Shown here: positions 27,348-39,988 of the stretch, piece by piece
Layout: each line of letters starts with the position of its first letter
How positions within the stretch are numbered: the first letter of the stretch is position 1
Assembly (NCBI RefSeq): GCF_018691265.1
Contig: NW_024881272.1
Location: 22,805,323 to 22,869,322 of the forward strand
Direction: 5' to 3'
Length of the DNA stretch: 64,000 nucleotides
DNA from: Tyto alba
Lineage: Eukaryota; Chordata; Aves; Strigiformes; Tytonidae
The notes under the pieces: generated by a model
The model's database searches: none
The model's input: the letters and a program-made list of their open reading frames with translations, nothing else
Told to the model about the DNA's origin: nothing
Program-made: the position numbers and the translations under genes

Positions 27348-27449
27348 CTGGGGGGAGTTGGCCGGGAAGGTGGGACTGCTCCTTGGGCTTCAGTGAGCAA
27401 TTGCATTGTGCATCACTTGTTTTTCTTGGGTTTTATTTATCTATCTTAA

Positions 27450-27450
<1 letters not shown>

Positions 27451-27543
<93 letters not shown>
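27451..27543. repeat. Perfect (TTA)31 microsatellite inside the LTR
   Basis: There are 93 uninterrupted bases of the TTA unit, between the LTR promoter region and its ATTAAA signal. Shorter ATT-rich tracts are part of this LTR type as I remember it, so the tract probably expanded after insertion. Length and purity suggest high mutability. Confidence 0.97.
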
Positions 27544-27544
<1 letters not shown>

Positions 27545-27676
27545 ACTATTCTTATCTCAACCCATGAGTTTTACTTTCTTTTTTCCAATTCTCCTCCCCA
27601 TCCCACCAGGGGTGGAGGGAGAAGTGAGTGAGTGGCTGTGTGGTGCTTAGTTCCTGACTGGGGTTAAACCATGACA

Positions 27677-27681
27677 ACCAA
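27677..27681. repeat. Target-site duplication ACCAA, right copy
   Basis: Identical to 27072-27076. It shows that the LTR is a complete insertion with both ends intact. Confidence 0.9.
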
Positions 27682-30600
27682 GAATGTCAGTTAAGGGTTT
27701 ACCTGTACGTTTCACAAGATCTTCATTCACTTGAATTGCAGATATATGAGCTAAAGAAAAAGCCATAGAGAACAGCTCACGTTTTCTTCTCTTTTCATGT
27801 ATTTAGACACGTATTTCACCTCTACACACCATGGGGGCTGAGCTATTATTGCTTCTAGAAAATTATTCATTTTGTCGCTGACCAGAAGAATGTAGAAGTT
27901 CTCAGCAGAGCAGCTGGGCATGATTCTGACAAATTGTCCCATCTTTTTCCTGAATGATACATTGTAACTGTTGAGGAGCACTTATATTTTAATCAGTAAA
28001 GAAAATGAAATGTCTGACCTTTTCATTTCCTGTGCAAGCTTACAGACAATAGAAAAGATAATTAAAACTGTGAATTAGAACTTGCAAAACAGTGCCGTTT
28101 CTCTAGCAAAGAGAAATAGCTGTGTAATAAAGGTCACTTATCAAACAGTTCTAGTTATTAAATCTTTGCATTTAGCACTGAAGTGGCTTCACAGAATCAA
28201 AGGTCAAATCATTAAATAACAAAACCAGCCAGAATTAGAAAAGGTCACAAGCAAATCTAACTAGAACTAGGTCACAAAGCATGATTCTCTTCCACAGAGG
28301 ATTTCAATATTTGAAAACTGGTTACTTTCCAATTTGAAACAACTCCCAACCATTTTAAATGTCTCCACCAAGAGACTGAAATTCCAGCTACAGGACCATT
28401 TGTATGGGTGGGTTTCCCAGTGGCACAAATCCTGAATTGCCAAGTTTCTACAGATCCGGTCTGCTGAAGTCCCAAGCATGAATATCTCAGGCCAGGTCTC
28501 TTAACCTCTCCTCTTGTCCAACACTTCAGCACAAGTCAGTGGAATCCAACAAAACAATGTCTTGACAGACCAGTCACATGCCAAGCTTCCGTCTTAGCAG
28601 AGGCTGCCAGATTCACTCCTCAGTTGGACCAAATCTAGCTCAGGATGCATGCAGATGTAATTTATACTGATGAAAAGCTGGATTTCTCTTGCGACTTCTT
28701 ATCACTGTAGGTTGGTGGTGTGCTGGCGAGCTCACTCCAACCACCAACTCTGCTTCACTCTGTGAATCACAGAACTAATCATACAGATAGTTAGGAAATA
28801 CAGATTAAACTTTCCCAATTGTTACTTTGACAATATGATTGTAATTTTGTAAATTGGACGCAATGCCCATTCACTACATAATGAGGCAATTATTAGCAGC
28901 TCACCACATATTAATTTGCTCCTTTAATGTTGAAACAAATGAGATCTTTTCTTATAATCATCCTATTTGAGTGAATTCTAACAAAGCCGATTGAACAAAG
29001 CTCCAGAGAGACTTTCTTTATTTCAATGCCATTTATTCTTCTACTCTTCTTGGATGTCTTTAGAGTTTTAGAGGATACAACATTTATAATGATGCCAATA
29101 GGGAATAGATTTTGCCTTTATTCTTCTTGATGTTCATTTGAGGTCTTTGAAATGAAAGGTACAAGAGAGGCATTAACCGTCTGGCATTGTTTTTATTGCT
29201 TTTCTCTACTTTACAAGCAAAAAATGTATTTTAATTTTTCCTGTGTTTCAGCGATGATTAATCAAGCTGGTTTTATCTACACTTACTCCCTTTCTTCAGA
29301 CCTCTGACTGGGAGGAAAGACTTGCCAGGCTTCTCTAAGACAAAATTCAGCACATTTAAAGAAAAGAAAGATAGTGCTTGTGTGTTCACCCAGGAAGAGC
29401 TATCAATTTAATACAGCACTCAAAAGCGCTGTATATAAATCACATTAGATAGCTAAAAACAAACAATAAAACTAAAAATTATTTAAAAACACAAGTATGA
29501 TTGTCCTGAGTTTGTGGTTGTTCCCCCTTCCCTCCTGTGGTAGTGTTGTGGTTTTTAAATCTTCAGCAGTCGATTTTGTCCTAGCCCTTGGCACCATTTC
29601 CCAGCAAACATCTCTGTTTTCATAAAATCTAACGTTAAGATTTCATAAAGATTTTCACATTTTGACATTATTTTGAAATAAGCCCTATGCCAACATGCAT
29701 CCAAATAAATAGAATATGATCTGCCTCTTCATAAGACTGTTCTTGAGACTCAAGTGCCTGGCATATTTTCTTTAGATGACTGTCACTGATACCTACATAA
29801 GGACTAGCAAGAAGTTTTTATTTAAATTGAATGAATTGGAAGGGAATGTATAGGACCCACATAATGGGACTAATCTTGCAGTAAGAGACTGAATAAATAA
29901 CCATCACTGAAATTCTTTCTATATACACTGACCTAGTTGTTACAGAACTATTTGATTTGCAGCTCATGTTACAGCTCCTTAAAAGGCCTGTATCAGCCCT
30001 TTGCTTGAACAAGTACCTTGTGGATTCCTGATGTCAGTGGTAAAAAGACAGAAAAGGGAAAGAAGCTTGGACTTCGGGCAGAGGTTGAAACTTGCATGTC
30101 AACATCTCCAGCACCATCTAAACTTTCATTCGGCAAGTAGTTTTTTGAAACACTTTAGCTTGCTTTCTCATGGAAAGGAAAAAAAACCCACAAACCCAAA
30201 CCTTCCAAACATGAACCACAGTGCAAAGTGATGCAGTGTCATCTTTCGCACTTTCAAGACAGCTCCAGTTACTCCATGCCAGCTCATACCGCTTTCAAGA
30301 TACAGAAAAGCAAATGCTTACCAGAATGTTGTTGATTTTGCTGCTGCTATTGGTAACAATATAGGCAGCTTTGAAACAAGGCAAGAATCAAGTACATCTC
30401 TTGATATTGAGAGTTGAAAAGAAAATGTCTCAAATGTATGTGAGAAAAATCTGAGTAGCAACAGAGTCAAGTATATGACCTATAAAGAAGAAAACCATGT
30501 CTTTTTATGTATTGTCCTCTATTCTAATATAATGTAAAAATTGAAAAGTCAAAGATAATACCTCTTTTGATAATCCCATAAAATAAAATTCAAGTAAAAC

Positions 30601-32969
30601 CAGGTCCACCTTGACCAAAATATTTTAACTGTTATTTAAAAATCATATTTAAATAGTTTTCTAAAATGGAACTAAAATTCTCCTTCAATTGAACATTTGT
30701 CTGTATTATGAAAAGGTTAAAGCATGGTAGTTCATACAACAGAACAGTCCTTTTCATTTTTTCCTCTTCTCCTGATTTCCGGCTGAAATTTCATTGAAAC
30801 GGACATCTTTTAAATAAGCCTACACTAGTATTTTCTTCTGGAATAATAAAATATTGAAAGATCCCTGATAGCTCTATTTGTAAAAATGACTCAGAAATAG
30901 AAAGGTTGCAGAGAGTAAATAAAGAACAGGAAAAATTGTTCTCTCTCTACATGGAGGGTTAATGGAGGAAGGAAGCTGCCAGATTCAGTGTTTCAAGTAC
31001 AACAGAGAGACCCAGCACAGGCAGAGCACTGCGGGACCGGTGGTCAACAGCCCTGCAGGACTTGGAGCACTGTGAGAGTGGCAGGTGAAGAAAGCTTTGC
31101 CTCGAGGCATTGCCTGAAGGATGTGTGAGGACCTGTCCTGCGCACACACTCTCCGTCAGTAGAAGCCACGTTGTAGTTTGTGTCTCAGGTGGTCGGTAAT
31201 TTCTTCTTTCCCAAGGTAGGATGGCAGAAGGGATGTGCTCTTATCAACATGAATGAATATGCTGAAAAACAGGAATGAAATAAATGGAAGCAGGATACCA
31301 AAAGAGAAGAGAGGACAGGAAAAATTTTCAGAGAAGAACTGAAACATGATATTATAAGGTAGAATATAGGTTAGTGTTTAAAAGTGAAACATGTAAGGGC
31401 AAAGAGGATTTGAGAAAAAGTAAAATACAGATATATAGCCAGCAATATAAACCATGATGTTTGGGAATGAAATCTAGCAAAAGAGAAGAATAAAACCACC
31501 AGAAGATATTTGTTAAGGTATAAACTAACTGTTGTGAAGAAAGCTTTATCAGACATGCCAATCTAATAACTCAGCATCAGACAGAGAGAATAGCTTTTTT
31601 CCTTTGAACTGCAACTGCCCAAGCAGAAAACAGATGGAAACAGATACATTGACTGCAGCATATAGTACTACAGCTTGGAGGTAACCAGAAACCCTGACAA
31701 TCTGTAGACATACAGACATCTACAGTTCCAGATCCACATAATTAGCACCTCTGAATGGAAGGGGGGCTGAGGGGTGTGGGCGGGAAGAAAAGCAGATTCT
31801 TCTTTGGCATATAAAATATCAGGATAAAAAAAAACAAACACGCCCAAGAACATACGTGGAAATGTTCATGTCAAACACAGTTGAGGATTAAATGCCTGAT
31901 TGTTATGAGAGGGAGGCAAACTCCATCAGGCACACCCTATAGAGCAAGTTCACAGGGTAGGCACCAAAATAACATTCACTCTGAAAAACAGACTATAAAA
32001 AAAAAATAATTTTGCAGTTGTTCAAAATGGGAAACCAAACAAACTACATTAGTTCTAGAGTATTCTTAACTTCCTCCCAGTGGTTTAGCTGATGATCACA
32101 AATAACCAGAATGCTGGTGACACTCCATCTATCAGTCATTTGCAAAAATACAGCCTTTGAAATATCATGGCTTTGTAATAGTTCAAAAGCTGGGAATTCT
32201 TCCAACCAAATGCTGCTTGCTGAATTCTCAATCCAGCAAGTCATTTATCTTAACATCTACCACATTACTCACTGACCCTCATTAGCACATGATGACTCTT
32301 GAATTTTGTGCAAAATAGTTACTGGAGGAACAAAATTTAAACCAGTCACTGTCCATCAAACTTCATACGCAACTCCAAACACAACACAACCAGCTGATCT
32401 TAACTATGGCACCCCTTTTGCCACTCTACTGCAAAACTGTATTTGCAACAGTGTATTTGATATCAGCAAAAAACATTGTCACTCGATCCAGCAAGTTATC
32501 AGTATCGTAATAATATGATCAAAATATCAGAATAAGATCAAAGTATCAGAATAAGGTTTACCTTATTTCCCACAATTTTCTGTGTATATTGCATTTCTTT
32601 TCTGTTTTTTTGTACGTAGCAATAAGGAGGATAAAATTTGTTCCTTCTCTATACAGGCATATTTGCCTGGCAAATGATAAAAAACATGAGGAGGTAAAAT
32701 GTCACTTAGAACTCAAAGAGACGTAAAAGGGGGGAATGTACTATTAGCACATGGACTGAATAGTGAATGAATCACAGTATGAAAAGACAAAACCAATTTC
32801 TCACATAATACCGTGTACAGCAACAGAACACAGGTAACGCAGAACACACAACACACAATCCTTCCTTACAGAGTGGACTTTAGAATTACATCCTTGAAAG
32901 CAACCAAGGCCAAAAGGACTCTCTCCATAAAAGCTGTTTTTTCTTTGCAAATAATAATATGTATCTGTT

Positions 32970-32992
32970 AAAAAAAAAAAAAAAAAAAAAAA
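32970..32992. repeat. Poly(A) tract, 23 A
   Basis: An uninterrupted A run between GTATCTGTT and GAATTC. No retrocopy body was recognised upstream. Confidence 0.95.
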
Positions 32993-33109
32993 GAATTCTT
33001 CACTATGAAGTTGTCTACTACAAGACTATGTATAAGAAATTCTGTGTCACATATGCAAAACATTGGTTATTCTGTAACCACTGACTTTAATTTGTATTTA
33101 TTATAAATA

Positions 33110-33123
33110 CCCACAGATGGCGG
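33110..33123 (+). promoter_or_regulatory. Possible CTCF- or YY1-type site (CCCACAGATGGCGG)
   Basis: The 14-mer matches 12 of 14 positions of the CTCF core CCASNAGRKGGCRS. Its AGATGGCGG part also fits the YY1 core AAGATGGCGGC. It sits in an AT-rich block that otherwise looks like conserved non-coding DNA. Motif matching alone is weak evidence. Confidence 0.3.
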
Positions 33124-33614
33124 TAAAGTATATAATGTATACAGCAGATTTGTTCCAAGTTTGCTTCCTCTAATAACCTCCTATTATCAGCACTCACCAT
33201 TAATCATGAGCCATTATCTAGGAACTTATTTGGCTGAATCACAGATGCAGGAATGCCTGTTAGGCCTCTAATCTAAATACATTTGAAAAAATTACATTCA
33301 CAAATAAATTATGGGACTTCTAATATGTTGTTCACATCTTATTTCAGGTCAATTTATTTGGGATCTGATATGGGGAAATGATATGGAGGCAAGCAGCAAA
33401 AACTGTCAGAAAAACTACCTTGTGTTCCCCCTTTTATTTTTTCATGAAAATCCACCTAACAGTCTGGAAGCCTAACCTCTAATTTATTTTGGTTCCATGC
33501 TGTCTAGACCTATTATTTAATTTTGTCTCTCTTGGTGGTCTATCTGTCAAATTATTTGTATGCATGGAAGGAAAGTGATAAGCTAAAATGCTAATTATCC
33601 ATTTTTCTGAAATT

Positions 33615-33660
33615 AAAAAAAAAAAAACAAAAAAAAAACAAAAAAACCCAAAACAAACTC
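33615..33660. repeat. A-rich (CAAAA)n tract
   Basis: A12 followed by CAAAAAAAAC and CAAAAAACCC-type units. Low-complexity, non-coding. Confidence 0.85.
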
Positions 33661-34519
33661 ATGCCAGGAATAACAATAAGGTTTATTACAATAGTGTTAA
33701 AACCAGTGGCATTTTTTCATTTGACAAAATAAGCCTTAAGAAGCTTTCTGAGTCCAGTGTTTTTAATTGCAGGATGCCTTATCTAAACGAGAATACATAC
33801 TTGCTTCTGGCCACGTTCATTTCTTTTCCCCTCATTGGTACATATATTTACTCCACCACTTTATGACTGTCGGCTTTATAAATGTTTAAAATCTTCTGTA
33901 AAAATGTAATTTCAGGTTAAAACTTTGCTTACAAGGTCTTAGTCAAAAAACCAAATTGTTTTAAATATCTTTTATTTTAAGATATTTCAATCATTTCAGT
34001 TGCAATAAGATACAAGGTTAAGTCACCATTTTTCACATATCTGAATGTTCAAAAACTATGGCACTGGGCACTAGGACAGAACTTTAAGCTGGTTTGGAGA
34101 GTTCTGCTTAAATAATTAGGAAGATTTATTTTAAGGTCTTTTAAGTCATTAATGGAAGCTGTTGAAGCATAGCTGAATATTTTAAAACTCTGAATTAGAA
34201 GGTCTGTTTCAAATGAAAAAATCGCTGTACATATACTCTCTTCTGATTGCTTTTACATCAGTGCCTCTGTATGTACGTCCACTAACCAAATTTTAATCAG
34301 TGCAGATTTCATTGCAGGCACTAGTTTGCATCATGTACTAACACTACCTGCAATAACTTTGTACGTACTCTCAAGTGGGAACTACTGGGTTAAATGATTT
34401 TTAAATAATTCAGAGGTCATTCTGTATCAGTTCTCCTTCCTCACAGAGCTTGACAGTGTAGCTTCCGCTACTACCACATCCCACACCAGCCTCTGAGCAC
34501 CGTGGTCTCTGCCAAATCT

Positions 34520-34595
34520 TACTGAAGTCAACAGGGCCTTGCGCAGGTCCTTGCATCATCAGTATGGAGCTCAGAACAAGATCGAGGCCTGAGGA
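34520..34595 (+). mobile_element. Possible ancient CR1/L3-like fragment
   Basis: TACTGAAGTCAACAGGGCCTTGCGCAGGTCCTTGCATC, followed about 30 bp later by AAGATCGAGGCCTGAGG, resembles the 'tgaagtcaatgggacttgtgcaggt...caggatcgggcc' 3' region of old amniote CR1/L3 elements. The match is short and from memory, so it is tentative. Confidence 0.4.
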
Positions 34596-36099
34596 GGTGT
34601 TGAATAATGCACACACACAAATGAGGTGGTAAGTCATGAGGTGAAGCATGTTAGAAGCAATTGCAAAACAAAATCTTACTAAAAAAGTGAAAATAAAAAA
34701 CCCTATCAATCTTTTCTCCACTATATAGCCTGGCCTGACAATGATATAGTTGCAAGATATAAACAACACTACCTCCGAAATGGGTCATTATAATCCTATA
34801 GCTCTTCTACCTATAATTTAAATTTTTAAGAGAGAAATTGATTTTTAGTCCTTCACACTTCTTAAGGAGAAAAATACCACTGCAATATACCTATACACTG
34901 ACTTTCTAGGAAAATCTATGGCACATTCATAGCCCTCATTACAGTCAAAAGTAAATCTCCCACTGTCATCACTGGAACAATGACTTCACCTAATGTCTGA
35001 ATTTTGGAAAGAGAAATTTGGATTCTCATTTCATAGATGGAAAAGCTTTCTATCTGTAAACAGACTCAGCTCAACAGTAAGAGAAACAGCAAGGAAACTT
35101 CTCACGTGACATCTCCAGCCTGGGCTGAGAATCTGTGCAACGCTGGGCTCAACAAGACATACTCTACTCTGAAGAGTAAATTTGGACATGGGACTATAAA
35201 GTGAAATAGCTCAGAAAAAAATGTTCTGGGCATAATATTTGCCTGGGCAGCAGCAAAGGCCTCGCAGCTGTGATTCTGCTTCAGCCTGTGAAAAGGATGC
35301 AGGGCATTTTCTTGATGTAAACTATCTACTCACAAAGCCAGACAACAGTCTTCCTTCTTTGCATGCATACTGATATTCTGTGCTATATGGACTTACTTAT
35401 GACTACTGAAACTATTTCCCCCCGAGTCTATTTCTGGGATGGAAACCTAGGAGGCCATGTTAGGTCCCTGCTCCTGCTGGCATCAAATGGGTTAAACCAG
35501 AGTCTACATTTCAACCCTGCTTGTGAGTGCACAGGGTTTGTGTAGGGTGTTGGAGATTTTTTTTTTGTTTTAAACCTGTTGACTTTAATGAAGCTTGTGA
35601 TTCCTTATGTTTTCAAGGACTGTAATGACAGCAGGATCTTTATTGTCTGACAACTTAAAAAGCAATCTTACAGGTCAACACCAAAGCTCATCAGCTGCTC
35701 TGCAACTCCAAGTGATACACCAATGACAACTGTAGTTCTGAAACTTGGTGCTCTCTGATAGCATGTACCTGCTGACAACTTTGGCTTGCTGGCACTATGA
35801 ATATGGCAAAATATATGTCAACTGATGGCCTAGCAAGAGAAGAGATAATGGAAGACTGACAAGTGTCTTCTACAGCAAACAGTTTGTGCCTCATTTCCTC
35901 CTCCTCCCAGAACAGTGCTGCTCCATGCTGCAGGCTCTGTTGCACCTCTAGCTATCAATAGCTCACAACTGCACATTGGGAACTGAAGAGTCCAAGTTCC
36001 ACCTCACTGCCACAAAGAAGTTCTGAGGGGCTATAATGTGCAGCCAAGTAGGAAAAAAAAAATTCCACTGAAGTCATCAACTAATTATAAAATAATCAT

Positions 36100-36136
36100 A
36101 AAAAAAAAACCAACCAACCAACCAACAAACCAATCA
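36100..36136. repeat. (CCAA)n tract after a short poly(A)
   Basis: A9 is followed by CCAACCAACCAACCAACAAACCAATC. It has the same composition as the other CAAA/CCAA tracts in the window. Confidence 0.85.
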
Positions 36137-36649
36137 AACGCCCAACCAGGTTACAGCTGATGTCGAGGGAAAAGCCCAAAGGACAACAATGAATCTTGGC
36201 TTGCATAGAAATATCATTTCCTCATTTCCATGAACAGTATATATTGGAAAATTTTTCTATAGTCAAATTAGTTCTATGTTCTCTTGTCTGCTTAGTGACA
36301 TTAAAAACAAGCATATATATATATATAAACACAAAACTAAAAGCAATGAGAGAGAGATGGAGAGTTTAGATTATGTATTAATTTCCTTATCAGAAAATAT
36401 TTACAACGCAAATGTGAAAGCTTTGGCATCTCCACTCTCTGAGTCATACCACTGCAGAATTATAGATGCAGCATGAAGAAAAATATGAGTGTCTGTGTGT
36501 GTGTTCAGCTACCCCATCATACATGGTTTCAGACATGTAGTGCTTGTTATGGCTAAAAGGGACCAGTGGAGATGAGCTGAGGAAGGAACACTGTCCCATA
36601 AAAAAAGATCCCTTTTTTCAGGGAATGCACTTCTGTAACAGAGGGCAAT

Positions 36650-36845
36650 TAAGCTTGAACGGCTGCCCAGAAGGTTCTAGAGACTTCCAAAGCTTGCCGA
36701 GGCACAGACCTGACCTAACCTTGATGTTAGTCTTACTAACTTATCTTACTAACGTAATCACCTAACTTCGATGATGTTGAGCAAGATGGATTCCAGAGGT
36801 TCTTTCCAACCTATTTTTTTTTTAGTAATTCTATAATTCTATCAC
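36650..36845 (+). mobile_element. Degraded CR1 LINE 3' end with tail octamers
   Basis: The segment has GGCTGCCCAGAAGGTTCTAGAG near its start, then CCAGAGGTTCTTTCCAACC, a T-rich run, and two tail octamers ATTCTATA and ATTCTATC at 36828-36843. These are the CR1 3' landmarks in the right order. The middle is diverged, so the start is approximate; the copy may reach up to about 100 bp further left. Confidence 0.75.
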
Positions 36846-36939
36846 TTTAAGAGACAAGGGGAAGTTGCATGAATTTTAATGAAAAAGACAACACACGTTT
36901 TTAATATTCATCACTGAGGGAAACCCCCTAGCCCCTTCG

Positions 36940-37018
36940 CCCCCCCCCCCCAAAAAAAAAAAAACAACCAAACAACCAACCAAAAAAAAACCACCAAACA
37001 AAAAATCAGAAACACACA
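36940..37018. repeat. C12-A13 junction followed by (CCAA/CAAA)n
   Basis: Twelve C (36940-36951) run straight into thirteen A (36952-36964), then CAACCAAACAACCAACC and further A-rich units. The strand asymmetry is extreme, and the frame read through it on the minus strand is an artefact. Confidence 0.9.
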
Positions 37019-38725
37019 AAAAGATTGAAAGTTGCATCATTAGTGAAAAATTGTTCTTCTTTTCCCCTGTCCATTCTTGGTTCTTTCTACTGCCTGTCAT
37101 ACAAAAAATCACATAGAAAATACAGCAGGAGAGAGAAACATTCCTAAAATGAAGATGGGATGATAAGACTTGATATCACAATCCCACACAGAACCTACAC
37201 CTAATAAATCTTATGTCTAATAATAAAACATTATTAGACACAGTTACAAGACTGGAATCCACATTGACCTAAGATCATAACCACAAGTGCACTACAGCTG
37301 GGGTAGCACAGGGTATGGGCAGGCAACACAGCACAATTTCCTTCCTGGCATATATGAACTAGCTCCAGGACTGCTAAACTGGCTGTTTCAAACAGTTTAG
37401 GTTCATTACTTCATAGGATATTTGTAGAGACCATAAATTTTAGTTGAGTCCTCCTCATAGGTCTTCTTTCTAAGGCCTGTTAGCAATGAATACAAGGTGA
37501 TATATATCCCAACATGACTGGAGACTGATGCTGTGAGTTCTTGTTACTACTTTTAGCTCTACTAACAGTGGTGTCTCCACCAGTACTGGAACATGGACAA
37601 GATGCAGAAGTGGTAGCTCTAATGGACCCTGGGGTTAGGAGAAGGGTAAAAAGAAGGAAAAAATCCCATTGATCCAGAATGAATAAATCTTTTCCAAATC
37701 AGAAGTCAAGACTGCTGTCATGTGCTAGTGACCACTGAGCAGTAAGCTGTAACTTCACAGGCTGAGGCAGAGGGGAGAAGTATGCTGCAAGAAATGGAAT
37801 ACACATTGCATTCCAGAAAAATGGGAAAAACTCCCATACAATCAGACCTGCAAAGCTCCAACTATAATACAACAGAATTATAGTGGCTACAAAATGTAGG
37901 ATGATGAAAACCAATTCTGAAAAAGTATATCACAAGTGAATACTGTACTTATCCCCTCCCCCTGGAATAACCCCACTGTAGCAGCAAAACCATTGCTAGT
38001 TCTGTCACAAGATCCTTGCAAAAATCCTGCAGACCCTGTTTTTCAAAAGAGCAATAATGAAAAAATAAAGTCCTGTGGTGCTTTTCCTCTATCAGCCCTG
38101 TTTATGAATTCATAGCACAGCATGAAGGTTATTAAAATCCCATATGTGAGAACCACACACAGCAAAAGGAGATATGAATTGGCATTCCACAGAGATAATG
38201 CTATCTAATGGGCAAAACAAGTAGCACGGTTTCATTCTTATTCAGGTTACATTTGGAAAGGGCAAAGCATCTGGCTGCTGCTCATGGATAGCTGACCAGA
38301 CACAAATCATTTCTTCTTACCTGTTGATTAATAAGTTAAATGAAAAGAGCATTGCTGTTATCTTGCTGGGCCTTGAAATTCTCAGGACACCCTTTTACCC
38401 ACAAACCATTTGACACGGGGCAGATTAAATGCTATTTGGGTGACCCAGATACAGTAACTATTAAACACATTGCTGTTCCACATATGCACACTTCAAAGCA
38501 AAATGTAATTTACTGTGGAGATAACCAATACACCTCACAAATTAATTCCAGAGTCCTGCCTATCCAATAATTTAATTATTTTCCAAAATTATCAATTTAT
38601 TTCCCACTTTATTGTTGAAACAAAACAGTTAACGCTGTGCTTTATTTTGCTGCCACAAATGTTTTGATCCCAAGTAGCACAGAGTTATTTTGAACAGTAC
38701 CAGCAGCTGGAAAAACTTCAAGAAA

Positions 38726-38850
38726 AAAAAACACCACCAACAACAACAACAAAAAAAAACAAACAAAAAAACCACAAACAAACAAACAAACAAAAAACCA
38801 CAAACAACTGTTTTGGAAAAAAGGTTTATGAAAAAAAATAAAAACAAACT
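38726..38850. repeat. Long (CAAA)n/(CAA)n A-rich tract
   Basis: About 120 bp of almost only A and C on the plus strand, with ACAACAACAAC and (CAAA)5 sub-runs. Lysine/glutamine-rich and phenylalanine-rich open frames across it are low-complexity artefacts. Confidence 0.92.
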
Positions 38851-39917
38851 AACAAAACATAGACATGCAGAAAAATTCTTCCCAGTTTTCAAATACTCTG
38901 AAACTTTTGTTAAAGAGAAAGCAAGCCCCGGTCCACAATTCTAAAAACATTGAGTCAAAATCGATGTCTAAATCATACTCTACTTAAGGACAACGATCAA
39001 AGGTTTGCAAGACTGTTTCTCTGTCATGCATGTATGATCAGTCATCGCAGTGAGACCACAGGTGTCTGACGGTAGTCATCACTAATGACAGAGATGAAAA
39101 GCACTCCAGAATTGGAGAAGCAAGATTTGCCGTGAAGCAACATGAGACAAAACCATCTTCTGGCAGGATTAAAATCCATATGTTTGCTTGGTACTCTGCT
39201 ATATTCTTGAGGTAGGGTTTCCTTATCCATACCTCTATGATCACATACTGCTGCTCAGTCTCCCCCACTTGAACAATCACTGCTGAAATTCAGGACTGGG
39301 ATGATGCTGTGAAGTTTGTGTTCAGATATGAACTTTCTCTCATTTCAGGAGTGTTCAAACTCGAGATTCTTATTTATACCAAATTATACACTCTCTCAGC
39401 TGCACCTTCCAATCTCGTCACTATGTGATAAGCCCCATCACAGTATTACACCATCTGTTTTAGCTGCTGGATACTACTTACATGCTACAATCAACATCCC
39501 TGTCAGAAATTGTAATCTATATCAATATTTTACAGAGGCAAAGGAGGGAAGACAGTGAAAAGAAATTAAGTTTCATAACTAAAATGAGAAATCCTTTATC
39601 TCTAATGACTCCTGCCTTCTAAACTGTTTTTCTTTATGCATAAGACAATTTGACTTGGGATTTGCTACCTGACTAGGATTAGATGTATACTTTGGAACAG
39701 GAGTCCCACAATGAGAAATACATAAAACATAATTTTCAGTGGCATGCCTTTCCAAATAGAGATGGTTATCCTTCCTATCACCCTCACAACTAAAGCTACA
39801 GTCAGGTATTTAATACTGTTCCATAACCAAGAGCTCTTTGGTTTGTATTCAGCATGTAAAAATGAGACTACAGGCTAAGTATTTCAGGACCTTTTTTAGC
39901 AGCCAATTCCTTCTGTT

Positions 39918-39988
39918 GTTGGTTGGTTTTGGAGGGTTTTTTTGGTCGGGTTTTTTTTTGGTTGTTTTGTTTTGTTTTGTTTTTTTAA
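39918..39988. repeat. (GGTT/GTTTT)n T-rich tract
   Basis: GTTGGTTGGTTTTGG is followed by T7 and T9 runs and (GTTTT)3. It is the opposite-strand version of the CAAA/CCAA tracts. Confidence 0.88.

Larger units (their letters stand above)
27077..27676 (+). mobile_element. Solo LTR of an avian endogenous retrovirus (ERVL-like by target-site length)
   Basis: The element starts TGTCCTGGTTT and ends AAACCATGACA, giving 11-bp imperfect inverted termini with TG...CA ends. The flanking bases ACCAA (27072-27076 and 27677-27681) form a perfect 5-bp target-site duplication, which defines the 600-bp element exactly. A TATA box (TATATAAA, 27340-27347), a (TTA)31 tract (27451-27543) and an overlapping ATTAAA polyadenylation-type signal (27540-27545) set plus orientation, antisense to ST6GALNAC3. 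No gag, pol or env remnant lies beside it, so it is a solo LTR left by LTR-LTR recombination. I recognise this LTR type as abundant in neoavian birds, from memory only. A 5-bp duplication is usual for class III (ERVL). Confidence 0.93.

Noticed and set aside
32880..32992. Poly(A) run considered as the tail of a processed retrocopy
   Set aside because: No mRNA-like body, no polyadenylation signal at the proper spacing and no flanking target duplication visible.
38629..38944. Phe/Leu/Cys-rich minus-strand and Lys/Gln-rich plus-strand frames
   Set aside because: Produced by the (CAAA)n tract; low-complexity translation, not a membrane protein.
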